A stretch of 64,000 nucleotides of DNA, taken from NCBI GenBank assembly GCA_037157565.1, contig JAZHRO010000019.1:19965001-20029000 (forward strand). The letters run 5' to 3'. Every line of letters begins with the position of its first letter. Position 1 is the first letter of the stretch. Under the pieces are notes generated by a model. The model worked only from the letters and a program-made list of their open reading frames with translations. It was not told where the DNA came from and did no database searches. Below, in pieces: positions 30,277 to 42,109 of the stretch. The position numbers and the translations under genes are program-made. The DNA comes from Thalassia testudinum. Its lineage: Eukaryota > Streptophyta > Magnoliopsida > Alismatales > Hydrocharitaceae.

Positions 30277-31680
30277 TGACGTGTCGTTGTGCGTATGTGC
30301 TAAGAAGTGTCATTATAGTCGCACTTGCAACGTCGATTTTAAAATAAGTAAACGGAGGTGAGTCCGAGTGTCGGTCTCAGGGAGGTGTGAAAATCGGATT
30401 TTTGCTTACCACTTGTTGTCACGGAAAGTGTGGAGTTTTGCTTGCGAAAGATGTGGTTTTGAAAAGCGAGAAAGGGATAGAGAGAGAGAGATTAGGGTTA
30501 GAAAGTTCATTGTTTGATCATGCAACTTGAATGGAAATTAAAGTGACAATTGAACGAAAAATAACTTCATTAATCATGCACTTGTAGTTCATAGCTTACA
30601 ACATTAAATACATGCTTCAAACAAAAGTAATGGAAACCATAAAAGAGAGAGAGTGTGTGTGGAGAGCGACGAGGCAGCCACGACGGTGGAGGAGGCTCCG
30701 TCAGCGGCTCGTCGCCTCCGGTGATTACAAGAGATCCTAAAGCTAGCTAAGAGAGGGGTGGAGTAGTTGCAAGGGGAGTGAATGCCTTAAATGAGTGGTT
30801 GGAGGGGGTTTAAATAGGGTTAAGGGCTTCCTAAAAGAAGAAGGGGCTTTAGCGATGTCCAGAGCATCGCTAAAATCACTCCCAAAAGCGTCGGTGAAGC
30901 CCTCCAGCCGTTGGTCAGCCGCCCGCCTTGTTCTTCTTCTCATGCGATCCGCGGCTGCTGAACAAGAGCCGTCCGATCAAAGATCAGACGGCTGAGAACC
31001 CTCCTCGGCCACGCTGGGATCGCGCCTCGAGCGCACGTGTGCGTGGGCATCATCGCCCGGCGTGCACGTGCGCGTGGGCGCCCGTGAGCTGCGATTACGC
31101 CACGTGGCGAGATCTTGGCCGGCCGCTGCTGATCGGGCGGCCCAATTTCACCACGCGCTATCTCCGTCTTTGATTTTGACTCCACACGGCTCGAACCCGC
31201 GTCGCGTGCGTGCAGGCGTGCGCGCTAACCGTTGCGTCACGCCCGCGCTTTGTCGCGGCGACTGCGGGCGGGCGGGCGAGTCTCGGCCGTTCGATCAGAG
31301 ATCGACGACCGAGATTTGATCTTGGCTGGATGAAGGCGCGGCGTGCGGTGGAGCGGGGGCTGACGTGGCACAATATGGGCCGTTGATCTCCAGATCAACG
31401 GTCAGAACTTCTTGGGCCCATTGTAGGAGCTCCGGATGTCGGATTTGGCCAATCTTGAGTCCGTTGGACTCTGTTCGTCGTTCTTAATCCATCCATGCAT
31501 TCCGATTGCTCATCTGAGGCCTGATTTGATAAATGCTTACACAAATGGCCATTAATACAGTTTTATAAGTAATCTTGGTACATGATGCATGCAATGCTCC
31601 CATTCTACTTATGTTGTGCCTTTTATTCTTAAGATGGGCCATATTCAACATAATTATCACCCCCTTGTGTAGTGTTATCA
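30277..31680 (-). repeat. Right LTR of element C
   Basis: 1404 bp, nearly identical to the left LTR. The tRNA-like module recurs with B-box GGTTCGAGCC at 31188-31197 and a one-base-changed A-box TGACGCAACGG at 31229-31239, again 42 nt apart. Confidence 0.95.
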
Positions 31681-31685
31681 GTCAC
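31681..31685. repeat. Right 5-bp target-site duplication GTCAC of element C
   Basis: Partner of 24693-24697; LTR B sequence resumes after it. Confidence 0.93.
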
Positions 31686-33870
31686 CTATGTAATTCAGAC
31701 GACATAACAGATCAACAGAACATAAGCACAAGGCTCTTGAGAGAGCCTTCTTTCTTCTTCTTCTTCTCAAGCCTTTCCTTCCTCAAGCACCAGGCATGGC
31801 CAACATTCTTCAGAGGCTAAGTGTCATGGCCTCTCTTTCTTCAGCACAAGGCCTGAGGACTTCAATGCAAAACCCACCCCTCTCCTCTCACAGATCTCTT
31901 CTCTCCACTTCTCACTCAGACCCAAGTGTAATCAGGTCATATGTCGAGTTATCGAATCCTGAACATGGACAATGCTTGTGGGCGTGTGGATTGCAAGCGA
32001 GGTATGAGGGCATATGTGTAAGGGGACCCGACCCTTGTGTGCTTGGGGAATAAGCGGGTATCACAAAACCTGCTTACACACTATCAGCTGCTGGTAGCTC
32101 CACTATGTGGCACTAAAGTGCCACCCTTCCTTCGTGCGATGCAGTTGGAGGTGAATCCTTCCAAATCACAGCAGCAACTGTTGCTTCATGTCTCAATTGA
32201 AGCCCTGGGAAGTGACTTCAGATGCTTCCACGTTGATTGAGGATGGGGACGAGGCCAACGGTGGTTGAATGGCACGTAACGACACTGGGGAAGACGACGG
32301 CAATGGTGAGTGGCCGGTGAAACCTGAAACACACAAATATGGGCTCTAGGCCCCAATCAGATAGTCCATAATCATCGCTGGAGGATGGCGAAGGTGGTGG
32401 CGGTGTTCGTGTGTCAAGCACGTGCGTGTGGAGGCCTAACGACCTCGGGGAAGAGGTGCGTAGGTGGTTTTGTTTGGTGGAGCTTTGGAGTGAGTGGAAC
32501 ACGAAATAGGAAGATTGGTTTTGTTTGCAGAGTTGTGGCAGAGCTTATGGAGGTGGTAGCAAGGTGTTTGAAGGTGTGTGGTGGTCGGATACCCACACCG
32601 TAGGCATGGCCAAACGTGGAGAAGACGGAGGGGTGAAGGGCATTTTGTGGTCGAACCTAAGTTCTAAATAGATAGGGGTGAAGTAGAGAGGGAGAGGAAG
32701 AGAGGAAACCTACGCTAAGGATGAAACCGGTGAGGGATCAGAGAGGAAGAAGAGGTTCTGGATGTTCCTAATTTGGTCGTCGAGGAGCGGAAGGAGATGA
32801 AGACGATCCCTCTACCTATGGTATGTGGCAGAGGGCAATGAATGGGGTTGTAGGAGACTCGCTAGAGCTGTGACGAAGGCAGCCGAAGAGAGGAATTTGT
32901 GAAGTATTGAGGCCTCAATCGAGCTAAGGAGCTAAGCAATGCGATGGAGAAGCTTTTATAGAGCTTGGGGCAAGCTCTGGACAAGGAAACAAGCCTATTT
33001 AGCTTCATTAGGAATCAAAAACCCAAAGAATCCGTGCTTTTGCATGACCTTTATAGGGCATATCAGGGGCCAAGATCTATCCCAATCTCTTCTTCATAGT
33101 GTGAACATCAATCCCACCAAATTTGGTGAAATTTGATGAAGATTAGAGTAGGTTTAGGCTCGGTTAAAGCCAGCCTGGAGGTTGGTTGACCTGCAATGGC
33201 AGCAGGGACTGTTTCGTGAAGATGACCAAAGTTAGGGGGCTATTCGCAAATAATTCAAAAGCTAGTGGCTCATATGTGATGAATAGAGTTTTAAAGAACT
33301 AGAATGCAAACTAAGTCAAAATGAACTCTGATTGGGCCCAAATTTTGGTATAAACCTAATTTGGATCCAAGGAATCTAGTGGTGAAGTTGATTTTAGTTT
33401 TGACCAAGTTTGACTGGAAAATTTGTGAAAAACCCAAATTAAGGCAGAACTCTACCTATGACTCTATTTAAGGTCAAAATAGGCTACCAAACCTCAAGGA
33501 ATATTTTTCTATGAATTTTAGGAGATTTAGATGAATTTTATCTTGATCAGAACCTCAGTAATTTAAGCAAGTCAGAAATTAGGATTTTGGGAGCAGTATT
33601 AGTTCTCGAAAAGTGTGAAACCCTATTTCTGTCTGTGTGTACCTTCTTATTAGACTTTAATGCTCATTATACCTTAGATTAACCCTGGGCAATCCCCGTG
33701 GTTACTCTGATTTTATGATGTAATGTTAAAACTGCAGAATTAACCTTGATTGATGTTCTCTCATAATGGATGTGTAGAGAATTACAACTCTCAAGCGACT
33801 ATGTAGAAGCATTTGTCAATTAATCCAAACTAATTAAAGCTAGTTATGGCTCATGATGATGTTAACATTA
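31686..33870 (-). repeat. LTR B, second piece (right of element C)
   Basis: Continues LTR B. A minus-strand TATA (CTATAAAAGC, about 32953-32962) lies in the position of that in LTR A. The last 500 bp align with LTR A (AAACCCAAATTAAG, TATTTTTCTATGAATTTTAG, TTATGGCTCATGATGA). It ends ACATTA, where LTR A ends TCATCA, so the terminal CA has mutated to TA. An 85-codon ORF at 31796-32053 with a good start context is inside the LTR and is not supported as a gene. Confidence 0.75.
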
Positions 33871-35834
33871 TACCCCCATGCCTAAGTTTTGATAGCCCTT
33901 TAGCAAAATCTTATGGAAAGAACTAGATTTCTAGACCATGCTTTTAAGTTCAGATGTCTGATTTGCGCTTTCTAGAAATTAGGTCAGAATGCCAACAATA
34001 GGCCTAGAGATACTCAAGTATCAATCAAGATCCAGACCTAACCAGCTTCAACTTGAGTCTATCGCGAAGGTTTCTAAGGCCCGCAAAAACTACCCAAAGG
34101 TTCGTTGAACCCAATGGCTAAAGCACCCATGCTTAGAATGTAGTATGTCTAGGTTCAGTTTACCCGTGCATTTCTTTTTGTAAAAGAGAGATAGAAAAGG
34201 ATTTTTCATTTAGAGAGTTTTCTCTCTTTTCTTTTTATTTTTCCCTAGATCCAGCCTCGAATTAGCCCTAAACACGGTCTATATCAGATTCCTTGTCCCC
34301 ACCATCAATCCTCAAAGGGTTCCTGACTTTCGATGCTTCGAGATAGCATCACCCATGGCAACCCCAGAACCCTGGCTTTCGACACTTCAGGATAGTGCCG
34401 CCCATGGCATTCTGTAGCTAAATTCAGGCCATGGCAATCGGCATTTCGGGATAATCCAGCCCATAGCACCTGAACCAGCACAAGGTGCTTACATGCCCCT
34501 AGTAGGATATTTAGATATCCTAGGAGACAAGCACCGAGGAGACGATATGTTATTATGCATCTTCGAGGGGAATTACCCACCTCTCCGCGCTGGGAACTCG
34601 TCCAATCAACTTGTGTTGTCGAGCCATTCCTAAGCTAGATCTTTGAGATGGCTTTTCAGAACATATCACTTTTGACATGTTTTTTCTTTATTAAGTGCAC
34701 TGAACCAGACTTAGTGTGTGATTTTTGGGTGCTTAGGTTACCAAGTCTCGCAAACCAAAGGGCAGGCAACAGTGCCGAATAATCCTTAAGCTAGAGACCT
34801 ACTACATCAGTTTTGCACTTTCCTCAACCTCTTAAAGACTAATCCAGATCTTAACGAATGAGTGAATGTTTAAACCCTAAAACAAGCCCAAGAGGCTTAA
34901 GATTATCACTCGTACTAATCTCCTTGTCTCTTTCATTTCAGGACTTATTTTTTCTTTTGATTAGGTCTAGAACTTAAGTACATTCCATAATCAATTGCTA
35001 TGACTATCATTTTTTTCTTCTTTTTTTTTTATTTTGCTCCTTTTTGACATTTGAATTTTCTCCTCTTTTCCTCCTCAAGAAAGATTTGCAATTTAGTTTA
35101 CAAAATTTCCTCCCCTTCCACCAATTTTTTGTTTCTTTTTCATTTTTTCTATTATTTTTTTTTCATTTTTGAATATGTATTTTTTCTGAGAACCCCACAA
35201 AGAATTGAATTTCCATATGTTTACACTTTAACACCCCCCTATGCCTAAGTTTTGCAATATCCTCATTGTAAACCAGGAGGGTAAAAATTCAATTTGGTTC
35301 AAAGTTTAGAACAAGATCAAAGGGTGGGTAAACAAGTCGGGATGATTGTTGCGAACGATTTCAAGCTTTGATATAAGTACCAAAGGTGGAGTCAACTGTT
35401 CTAAAGTTCAACTCAAAAGTGCAATAGGAGTGTAGCTCAAAAGAATGATCAGAAGGGTCTCGAGTTTTTGGAATGATGGGTTGCCTCCTGTTAAGCGCGA
35501 AATTCAATGCCTTCAGATTGTGCTCCAACGAGCGTGTGAGAAAAGGGAAGGGCATACCTGTTGCCCCAGCGAGCGTGGAGCTCGAGTATGAGGCACTCCT
35601 CCTATGGGGACATGCGGTCGCGCTTGAGGTCCAGGTGGAGGTAGTTGACCCACCTCAACCTATAGCTCTTCCCTATTCTACGGAGTCCTGCAAGCAGTGA
35701 ACTTGGAGCAAAAACCAAGCGAGTTGCCCACACCCCCTTATCTTTTGGAGTAGATATAGAGTGGTCTTCTTCCACTATTCCTTCTTGAGCAATTAAGTGA
35801 ATGCTATAGCTTAAGTAAGCTGGTCTTGCCACTT
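33871..35834 (-). other. Interior of element B
   Basis: Collinear with element A 8040-9590 but diverged. It contains the polypurine tract (TACCCCCATGCC at 33871-33882 on +), the second tract near 35231-35246, and the GGGTTGCCTCCTGTTAAGCGC box at 35473-35493. Beyond about 35530 similarity to A fades, and no ORF like that of A is seen. Confidence 0.75.
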
Positions 35835-35850
35835 AAAAAAAAAAAAAAAA
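35835..35850. repeat. Run of 16 adenines
   Basis: Uninterrupted A16 at the right limit of element B similarity. A poly(A) tail of a retrocopy read on + is possible, but no upstream gene or target duplication supports it. Confidence 0.6.
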
Positions 35851-36960
35851 CCAGAAATTCTAAAAATCGATTGATCTAGCCATGAACGGGTTGAAGCTTG
35901 CTTGAAATGTGGGTTTATCATTTATTGGTTTGCTTTCTTTTTGTTCTGGTCATGGCATTAATTCACAATTAGCAAGTTCATTTTTATATGGGTCCATTTC
36001 CTTAGGGTCAAAATAAAATTCAGTTTGAAGTGGGTGGGTGCAAAGTCATTTGACTAGGTTGTTCGAACATGTGAAGTGTGAGATACACTTAGAGTCCCTT
36101 GTTCTTTGCTTTAATGCAATGTGGGAAATTATTGCCAAATTGCATATGGAGACAAATCTTTATATTCCTAACTAGGATGTGTGTTTCTAGAGAATTAGAA
36201 TTTTTAAAGAAGCAGTTTGAGTTTGGTGTTTGTTTCCATGCAGTAAGGTTGCCTGGATATAGGGATTGTATGAAGTCCTTTGTAACACAGGAGCTAGTAC
36301 GTTTTAGTCCATATAACAACCTTCTGGGTTGCATGCTCCTTTCTGCAGCATACATATTCTTGTGGGTGAAGAGATGCGAGTCTTGGTGCTTGCTTGGTTT
36401 ATTCAGAAAAACATATATAAGATTTCTTACAAATTAGGAGCCTATCGGGTCTATTCTACTAATATTTTCCTGGTTTTGTTGTTAGTTGGTCACCATGTAT
36501 TACTACCCTTTTTGAACAAAATACAGTTCAACTGCTTCATTCTGTGTGAGATATTCTATGCTGCTTTCTCTATCTATTTGATGGAGTGTAAACGATATAA
36601 AACTTTTCAATGCTTTTGGCTATGTGTTCATCCACTGTTGCTTTACTTGCTTGACTGGAGCGAATCATGTTTAATCACCTTTTCCTAATGCATGTAGTTG
36701 GAAGTTTTGTAGGTGTGATGCGTAATCCTCTCATAAAAAAATTAGTATGTTTAAAATAATTGATATTACTCGAGTTTCTATTGTAGTGTTGCATTGTTGT
36801 ATCTGAAATCATGAACTTGGTGTTACCACCAGATTTAAATTTTCTGGTGAGAACTAGCATGTACATATTCATGTAAAAAGAAAATTTTGTTTACTTATTA
36901 GTGCACAAACTCTTTTAGAAATTAGATTAACAATGAATCTAAATCCTAAGGCAAAACAAA
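35851..36960. other. Unassigned sequence without supported gene
   Basis: AT-rich DNA with two overlapping + strand ORFs (36099-36437 and 36329-36688) rich in Phe, Leu, Cys and Tyr. Neither shows a recognised domain, and both look like translated non-coding or intronic DNA. I see no repeat partner in the window. Confidence 0.5.
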
Positions 36961-38115
36961 AATGATAAGTGTGGGGTCGAGTCTATGGTTTGATGATGAA
37001 ACAAGAATGAGAATGTAAGGCCGTGATCGACCACGTGAGATTGGTGTGTTGGTTCTGGTATGGGAGTGAGTTAGCCCCCATGTACGCACATACCGAGGAG
37101 AGCCAACCATCCCTTGTGCAGGGAGTGAGCTAGCCCTCGTGTACGCACATACCGAGGAGAGCTAATCACCCCTTGTGTAGGGAGCGAGCTGACCTTTGCT
37201 CGAGTTGAGACTCAAGGTAGGCATGGCCTTCCTACACCGACTCCTATTAGGCCCACAGAACCAACCGGGATAGTCAGGCGAGGGTACGCAGACTGGTAAA
37301 GGGTGCGGCTCCTGTTCTGTGTTGTACGACTTGGAGCGTACCCGTTAGCAGAAACGACTGACCGCGTGTCAATGCAAGGTAACTCCCTGTGAGTTTATCG
37401 CGCATGCCGTAGTCACCACTATGTCGCGACTATGATGCAGGGGTGATAGACCGGGTGTAGGGCAAACACAGGGTGCTCTCTCGGCCAGGAGAGTACCACG
37501 TGCATGCTCTGCATCGTGGGAACACTGCAACAAGATCATTCTGTTAGGGAATATGTGAATCAAGAGATAATGGGATCCTTTGCTAGAATAACCAAAATTA
37601 CAAAACAACTAGTAACTAGTAATGGAAATAAAACATGAAAAATACCTAAAATGTTTACTACTTTTCTCTGTAGTAAAGTTGTGTTAGTTGAATGTACACT
37701 TGCTACTCTACTCAGCTTTTGCTAACGTCTACCGCTTGTATTCAGGTCAGGGGAGTGAGCTGCTAGTTTCACAGGCTGTAGACCGAGCTGGACCCAGTCA
37801 CGCCCAACCGTAGTTAGTTTAGACTTCTGTTACTTTTGAAATTGTGAGCCTTTATCTTTAGAATTGTTAATTTCTACTTTCGCATTTACTCTTATTGTCT
37901 TGTAATGTGATGGCCATGGTGTGTTTCTGCTATTTTAGTTGGTACTATTGCTAGTGCATTGGTCTATTCTACTTCCTACCTATCGCTTTTTTTTTCTATG
38001 GTGCATGTGCGAAAAAATGTTATCGTTTTGATTTATTCTCGTTGGATGACCAGGTCTTCGGATGTATGACGCGATTCGACCCGATTTCCATGTAGAGTTG
38101 GATCGGGTCATAACA
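36961..38115 (+). mobile_element. Element K: partial Tekay/Del-type LTR
   Basis: The reverse complement of this block matches the LTR of element I piece by piece: the GGCCTAATAG-type and TACACGTGG blocks, GGTGCTCTCTCGGCCAGGAGAG (37471-37492) against the inverse of 54151-54172, GCTGGACCCAGT near 37790 against 53872-53883, and a CCCGATTTCC...GGTCATAACA end against 48004-48018. K therefore holds the 3' part of an LTR in + orientation, ending at ACA 38115. The repeated GTACGCACATACCGAGGAGAG units near 37083 and 37140 form a local 57-bp tandem repeat. No interior follows, so it is a fragment or truncated solo LTR. Confidence 0.75.
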
Positions 38116-38965
38116 TTGATTGCAAATGCATTACCATGTATTCTTTTCAAAACCAACTTCTTTGTTAGATGGAACAAAAAGACCCTCGACTTGATGATGG
38201 AAAGGTAAGCATCATGCACACAAATCACTTGGCTGCTTTATATATCTAAAATCATCACATGAGCAACAAACACTCAAGCCCCAAGAATTTTTCTCCTTCG
38301 TATGAACTTCCAAAAACCCAAAAAAATTACAACGAAAAAGAAAATGAAACACCAATTCTAGTTATTCACTTGTTGAAGGACCACTTATTACTTATCATGT
38401 TAATATCCAATTGGTATCCTGAAATTACCATTTTTATTCATAAAATAGTTTATAACAAGATTAAGTCAAGAATGAAAACTTAAGGTTAATACTTCTACAT
38501 AGAGATGCATATGTAATAGATTCCACACAACAACTCATATTGATCCAAAACATACCAAATACTTGACAAACTTCTTAGCTCGGTAATAGGTCCACTTTAG
38601 TGGACTAATTTAAAGTCTAAGTATATTATTATTAAGATGAAAATTTAATTTAAAGCATGAATTATATATCAAATTAAGTAAATTTTAGATTTTTTACATT
38701 TCATTTATGTTATTTAATTAATCACTTTTAATGTAGAAGAAAATTTGAAATTTTAATTTTATTGACATCAATTAAAACACCGTGACATTCAATTTTTTAA
38801 GAAAATCACCGGAGAATCTCTCTCAAAATTTAATTTATTTTCACTGTTATTATTTTTGACAAATTTAATTTAAAGAGAAAATAATGGTTCTACTGATACC
38901 CTTCCGCATTTTCCCCCGTCAACTTCTCTCTCTTCCAGGTATTCTCCGATTCTCTTGTAGCAGGC
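38116..38965. other. AT-rich sequence, no gene seen
   Basis: No coding signal. At 38590-38605 GTCCACTTTAGTGGAC followed by TAATTTAAAGTC resembles the start of LTR J (GTCCATTTTAATGGAT, 60088-60103) and may be a remnant of a related LTR. Confidence 0.5.
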
Positions 38966-39790
38966 GTGAATAGCAATCACAGGGGACCATCTTTCCCCCC
39001 ACGGCTCCACCCAACAGGAACCTCTCCACCATCATCTCCTCCATCCACCACCGCGCACCCAACAAACCCACCAACGCCACTGTGTGCCTTCCCTCGCACC
39101 GCCGGACCTTCGTCTAACAAAATCGCAACCACCATCCTCGCTCTCTCTCACCACGACAGCACCGTGAGCCAACGCCACCCACAGCAGCCTGACCACGCGA
39201 CCCCCTTCCCTCCAACCACGCGCGCCTACAGCCTCCCCCCTCAGCGACCTCCACCACTGCGGCCTTCATCGTCCTCAACACCGCCAATAAGCACCACCGC
39301 GAGACAGCCGCTACTCCGCGCTTCTACCCTCAACGACGTGCCTCCTCCGCTCCATCCTCTTGATCTCAGATGCCACCACCGCGCCCTCCCTAAGCCTTCG
39401 CACGTACCTTCGCGGCCGCCCGCAGCGCGGCTCCAGCAGCAACAGAGCAACCTCCTCCCCCACCGACTACCTCTCCTCGCCGGCGACGACCCGCGCGCCG
39501 CCCCATCTACCTCGCGCGCGACAGCAACACCATGCGGCAACCCCCCTCGCGCGCCATCTACCCCTCGCGCGCACCAGCAACCCACGCGAGCGGCTGCAAC
39601 TCGCCGACAGACTCCTCTGCGCCGCCACTCTCTCCTCGACGTTCAACCGACTCCGACCGTCCCATCCTTCGCCACCAGCACTGCCGCGAAGCCCTCGGCG
39701 GCAGCTCCCTCCAACAGCCTTCACGCCTCCGGCCGTGCTCCCTTCCATGCGCACCAGCGAGGGAATGCCTTTCCCTTGTTTCGGATTTAA
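38966..39790 (+). other. C-rich low-complexity block with a 274-codon ORF
   Basis: An 830-bp island of very C-rich DNA in AT-rich surroundings, open on + for 274 codons, and also open in other frames and on minus. The + protein is Pro, Ser, Thr, Arg and His-rich throughout, without domain, signal peptide or conserved motif. Similar C-rich, multi-frame-open DNA occurs in LTR J (60470-61330) and in J's interior (63190-63990), so I read this as the GC-rich core of a retrotransposon leader or LTR rather than a host gene. A proline-rich protein gene cannot be excluded. Confidence 0.4.
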
Positions 39791-40204
39791 TTAGATATTA
39801 CATAATTTGCCATTGACACTTTACTCATTTATTTACACTCGATTTGATATAAATTTCCTACTTATGGTTGAATGTGTTCATTTAATATATTTTTATTAAT
39901 TTTTTATTAAAAAATTTCTACTATATAATTTATTAAGACGACATATTTTCTTAATGTTATTTCTTCAAACTAAAATTATTCATTCAATCCGCAAGTATTA
40001 TCCAAAATTAAATAAGCCCACGGAACTTATTAGAAAATTTTAAAAAAAAACTTCAATTATTGAGGAGAGGGTGGGCTTACCGTTGAGGTAATGGTGGTTG
40101 TTTGGGGGTTTGGGGCAGGCATGGTGGGCGATGGGACAGCGAAGGTGATGAGGAGGATGTAGATAGATCAAAGATCTCGTCTTTTCCACTCATACTGACA
40201 AGAA

Positions 40205-40640
40205 TTGACTGGATCCTCTTTTGGGTTCTCACCAAAATCGACCCTTCTCCCATGGGTCACGATGTCACAGCCACCAGTGGCAAGGTACTGGTGCCACATG
40301 TGCTCGCGCATGGTGAACCTGGTAATGGATGCCTCAATGGGGATCAAGTGCCCCAACTGCGACAACGGCTTCGTGGAGTCTGGAGGTCCACGAGGCTGAC
40401 CCGACAACGACCGCTTGTTGCAACTCGACCTCAACCATGCTCTCTCCCTCGAAGCCCCCATCCTCTTCAACATCGTGGGTGCCTCCACCTACCACTACCC
40501 TTCCTGCAGCAACCACCTTTACCTAGACCAAGAAGACCTCTCTACCCTAGCAACAACCCTTTTTCCATGTTGGAGTTCCTCCACATCCTCCACCTTGTCA
40601 CCGACAAGGGCGATTGCAAGTGAGTTATGCTTCTCAACTT
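40205..40640 (+). pseudogene. Remnant of RING-type E3 ubiquitin ligase, N-terminal zinc ribbon
   Basis: In the frame starting 40205, the text from Met-20 (40262) reads MSQPPVARYWCHMCSRMVNL, then IKCPNCDNGFVESGG. The paired C-x2-C motifs (residues 30/33 and 49/52) and the surrounding Arg-Tyr-Trp and Gly-Phe-Val-Glu residues are typical of the N-terminal zinc ribbon of plant RHC/CRT1-type RING E3 ligases, which mark proteins for degradation. A TGA at 40400 ends the frame. Past it, ALSLEAPILF resembles the Leu-Trp-Ala-Pro segment that follows in this family, with Trp changed. No RING finger can be found downstream. It looks like a truncated gene copy, possibly captured by a mobile element. Confidence 0.6.
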
Positions 40641-41240
40641 AGGAGGAGGCAACGGAGGAGGGGGCATCTCCCCGAGGGGGAGCCATGGTTGATGGCGGTA
40701 GGATGAGATGGTGGTAGATAGAGGACGACAAAGGCATCGAGCAAAACCATTGGAGAGTCGAAGGATGGGGAGAATGGCCAGAGGATTTTGTGCCCTAAGT
40801 GATGAGGGATCTTCATGGTTATTCACTATCATTAAAAAAAAAAGAATGCCTACGGTTGTACTATATAAGTGAGAGCGGAATTCATTAAGAAGAAAGGGAA
40901 GTATTTGAAAAAAATATCTTGAAAAAAAGTAATCAAGTTTTATGGATAATTTTTTGCTATCCACCTTTTTATCTGACAAATAAATATGTTAATAACATAT
41001 TATAAAAAATATATTTTATTATAATGTCTATGTAAAAGGAAAGGTTCGAATTTAATTTTTTTCTCTTCATGTTACTAAAAAAATATTGATAATTAACTAG
41101 TAACCTCCTTTCACTTCCACCAAGAGATCTTAAGCAATGCTTATCAAAAGGCCATTAAATTATCCTTTAGAAATTACTAATATCAATTTATCATATATAT
41201 ATTGTGGAAACTACATTAGCAATTAATATTCTACAAAAAT
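40641..41240. other. Sequence without supported gene
   Basis: G-rich text to about 40800 may be more of the decayed ligase gene, but no family motif is legible. After 40830 it is AT-rich with no coding signal. Confidence 0.5.
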
Positions 41241-41510
41241 ATTATAGTGGTATAGCAACAATTGTCGCTAAATCAAAGGCTATAACGGCAATTATATTTG
41301 TCATTAATGTTAATAGTTATTTGATAAAAATATTATAGTAACATAAGTAATAATTGCCACTAAATTAAAAGTAATAGTGACAAATATATTTGCCACTAAT
41401 ACTAATTGTCGTTTGACAAAATGTTATACTGATATGTATAAAAAATTTGTCACTAAATCAAAGAAATTAATGGCAAATGTAATATGTCACTATCTAATTC
41501 ATCATTGAAG
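41241..41510. repeat. Three diverged tandem units of about 91 bp
   Basis: Units begin ATTATAGTGG (41241), ATTATAGTAA (41332) and GTTATACTGA (41423). Each contains AATTGyCrCTAAAT-type and TTTGyCAyTAAT-type text. AATTGTCGCTAAATCA-like words are common near ends of plant DNA transposons, but no terminal repeats are visible here. Confidence 0.65.
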
Positions 41511-42109
41511 GTTTTTTTTTGTGGTGAATTATATGAAAAAATTGTTTCATTAGATATGAATATATGATCTTATGAATAATTCAATTTGTTATTTCTAAGA
41601 GTGATGTCTTGTATATTTCTCCTTATCTTAATTGAATGAAGGTAAAAATTATTATTGATGGTAATGTTAAACCTTAAATCTATTAAGATATTACAGGATC
41701 ATGACATTGGAAAGGATTTAATATTAAAGATATCCATATCTACACCGATAAATCTAATGACAAATGAGTATGTTGGTATTTTGTTAAAAATAAAATTAGA
41801 GTTATTATATATATGGTGATTTTACCCATAATTTTTTCCTACACTAACGAATAAAATTGAGATTGTTGTTGCTGTAACAAAAAAAATGGATAACTTTGAA
41901 AATATAACTTTTGTTATAACTCTAAGTACAATACTTATGACTTTTATCGTCAATATTACCTACAACGATGTCTCTTAGGTGAACCACTCCAAAGACCATC
42001 TGAATAGCTCCTTAGATGAACAGCAAAAGATTCATTTTAACATATACTGGTGCAAATTGCTGTTGTGATCTCAAAAAAATATTAAGATCTACAACCATCG
42101 GAAACAACA
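41511..42109. other. AT-rich sequence, nothing identified
   Basis: No ORF, repeat or RNA gene could be supported. Confidence 0.5.

Larger units (their letters stand above)
24698..31680 (-). mobile_element. Element C: complete pol-less LTR retrotransposon, 6.98 kb
   Basis: LTRs of 1406 and 1404 bp (TGAC...ATCA) are flanked by GTCAC. On minus there is a tRNA-Asp primer site at 30254-30271 and a polypurine tract GCATGGGGGTA at 26104-26114. The 4.17 kb interior has no pol domains; it holds remnants of an ORF at the position of the element A ORF. Element C shares interior boxes with A, B and D but has a distinct LTR, so it is a different subfamily of the same kind of non-autonomous element. It inserted into the LTR of element B. 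Confidence 0.95.
24281..35850 (-). mobile_element. Element B: diverged relative of A, split by element C and truncated
   Basis: The LTR pieces 24281-24697 and 31686-33870 join across the inserted element C. Together they give about 2.6 kb aligning with the 2.69 kb LTR of A: TTGTAGTA and CTGAGGTCG near the start, TATTTTTCTATGAATTTTAG and CATGATGA near the end. Downstream, 33871-35530 follows the interior of A block by block: TACCCCCATGCCTAAG, CACGGTCTATATCAG, CGCTGGGAACTCGTCCAA, CCCCCCTATGCCTAAG, GGTTGCCTCCTGTTAAGCGC. Orientation is minus. The ORF region and the 5' LTR are missing beyond about 35850. Confidence 0.8.

Noticed and set aside
31796..32053. 85-codon ORF with good start context after a CT-rich leader
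   Set aside because: It lies inside the joined LTR of element B and has no recognised domain or exon structure.
35835..35850. A16 as the poly(A) tail of a retrogene or LINE
   Set aside because: No coding homology upstream and no flanking target duplication seen.
36099..36688. Phe/Leu/Cys-rich ORFs as a membrane protein
   Set aside because: No conserved motif and overlapping frames; the composition is that of translated AT-rich non-coding DNA.
38966..39790. 274-codon Pro/Ser-rich ORF as a host gene
   Set aside because: Low complexity, open in other frames and on the minus strand, and similar in style to C-rich retrotransposon leaders here; listed only as a C-rich block.
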